Below, piece after piece: positions 51,168-51,237 of a stretch of DNA of 51,237 bases. Position numbers and translations under genes: made by a program. Every line of letters starts with the position of its first letter. Positions within the stretch are counted from its first letter, which is position 1. The stretch spans positions 1-51,237 of the forward strand of contig NZ_NVWY01000018.1 of the NCBI RefSeq assembly GCF_002733835.1, in the 5' to 3' direction. The notes under the pieces are model-generated. The model saw nothing but the letters and a program-made list of their open reading frames with translations. It was not told the origin of the DNA and made no database searches. Source of the stretch: Alcanivorax sp. GTDB lineage: Bacteria; Pseudomonadota; Gammaproteobacteria; Pseudomonadales; Alcanivoracaceae.

Positions 51168-51237
51168 AATGAAAAAGCCTGAACCGAACTGGTTACAATG
51201 ATTCTGCGAGGAAAACATTGTGATCAGGGAGGTTCAG

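Overview
The window looks like chromosome of a marine hydrocarbon-degrading gammaproteobacterium, most likely Alcanivorax or a close relative. The inference rests on two alkane 1-monooxygenases, an AlmA-type flavin monooxygenase, high GC content and gammaproteobacterial housekeeping genes (waaA, tolC, pdxH, soxR). No rRNA, tRNA, CRISPR array, insertion sequence or prophage was recognised. I count 43 protein genes, one partial at the left edge and one apparently without a start codon.

Layout. 1-5.3 kb: the end of tolC, waaA, an FAD oxidoreductase, an aldo/keto reductase, a small exported protein and a patatin-like lipase. 5.4-17.9 kb: a nitrogen-scavenging block, allophanate hydrolase - urea carboxylase - GntR regulator - urtABCDE, preceded by a near-consensus sigma-54 promoter and two NtrC-like sites. 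The Urt ABC transporter imports urea, urea carboxylase makes allophanate with ATP and biotin, and allophanate hydrolase releases ammonium and CO2. 18-25.3 kb: a ferritin-like PF10118 protein divergent from an AraC regulator, two carrier-type transporters, a small C39-like peptidase, pdxH, a ChaC-type cyclotransferase, a VOC/TetR pair and a YchJ-type SEC-C protein. 25.4-32.5 kb: the alkane island, almA-like monooxygenase, an AlkB-rubredoxin fusion, an AraC regulator, a second AlkB and a saccharopine-dehydrogenase-like reductase. 32.6-36 kb: an IgaA-family membrane protein, a DUF4189 gene lacking a start, and a bestrophin-family channel. 36.2-43.8 kb: an RND efflux operon (adaptor, pump, outer-membrane lipoprotein) divergent from an AraC regulator. 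43.9-51.2 kb: a two-gene ABC exporter, an FMN reductase divergent from soxR across a SoxR box, an NAD-type isocitrate dehydrogenase, and two tandem LuxR-type regulators.

The feature that ordinary annotation does not explain is a family of intergenic elements whose arms are built from 7-nt units, usually in inverted orientation around a short spacer. Eight loci are described. The unit differs between loci (AGTTNAA, NNNAGCT, AGTTNCG, GAYGCCN, CTGGCCT) while the 7-nt period is kept. One locus has 12 perfect copies of AGTTGCG, and one sits inside a REP doublet in the urt operon. Two REP doublets of the GTAGGAGC type, familiar from Pseudomonas, are also present.
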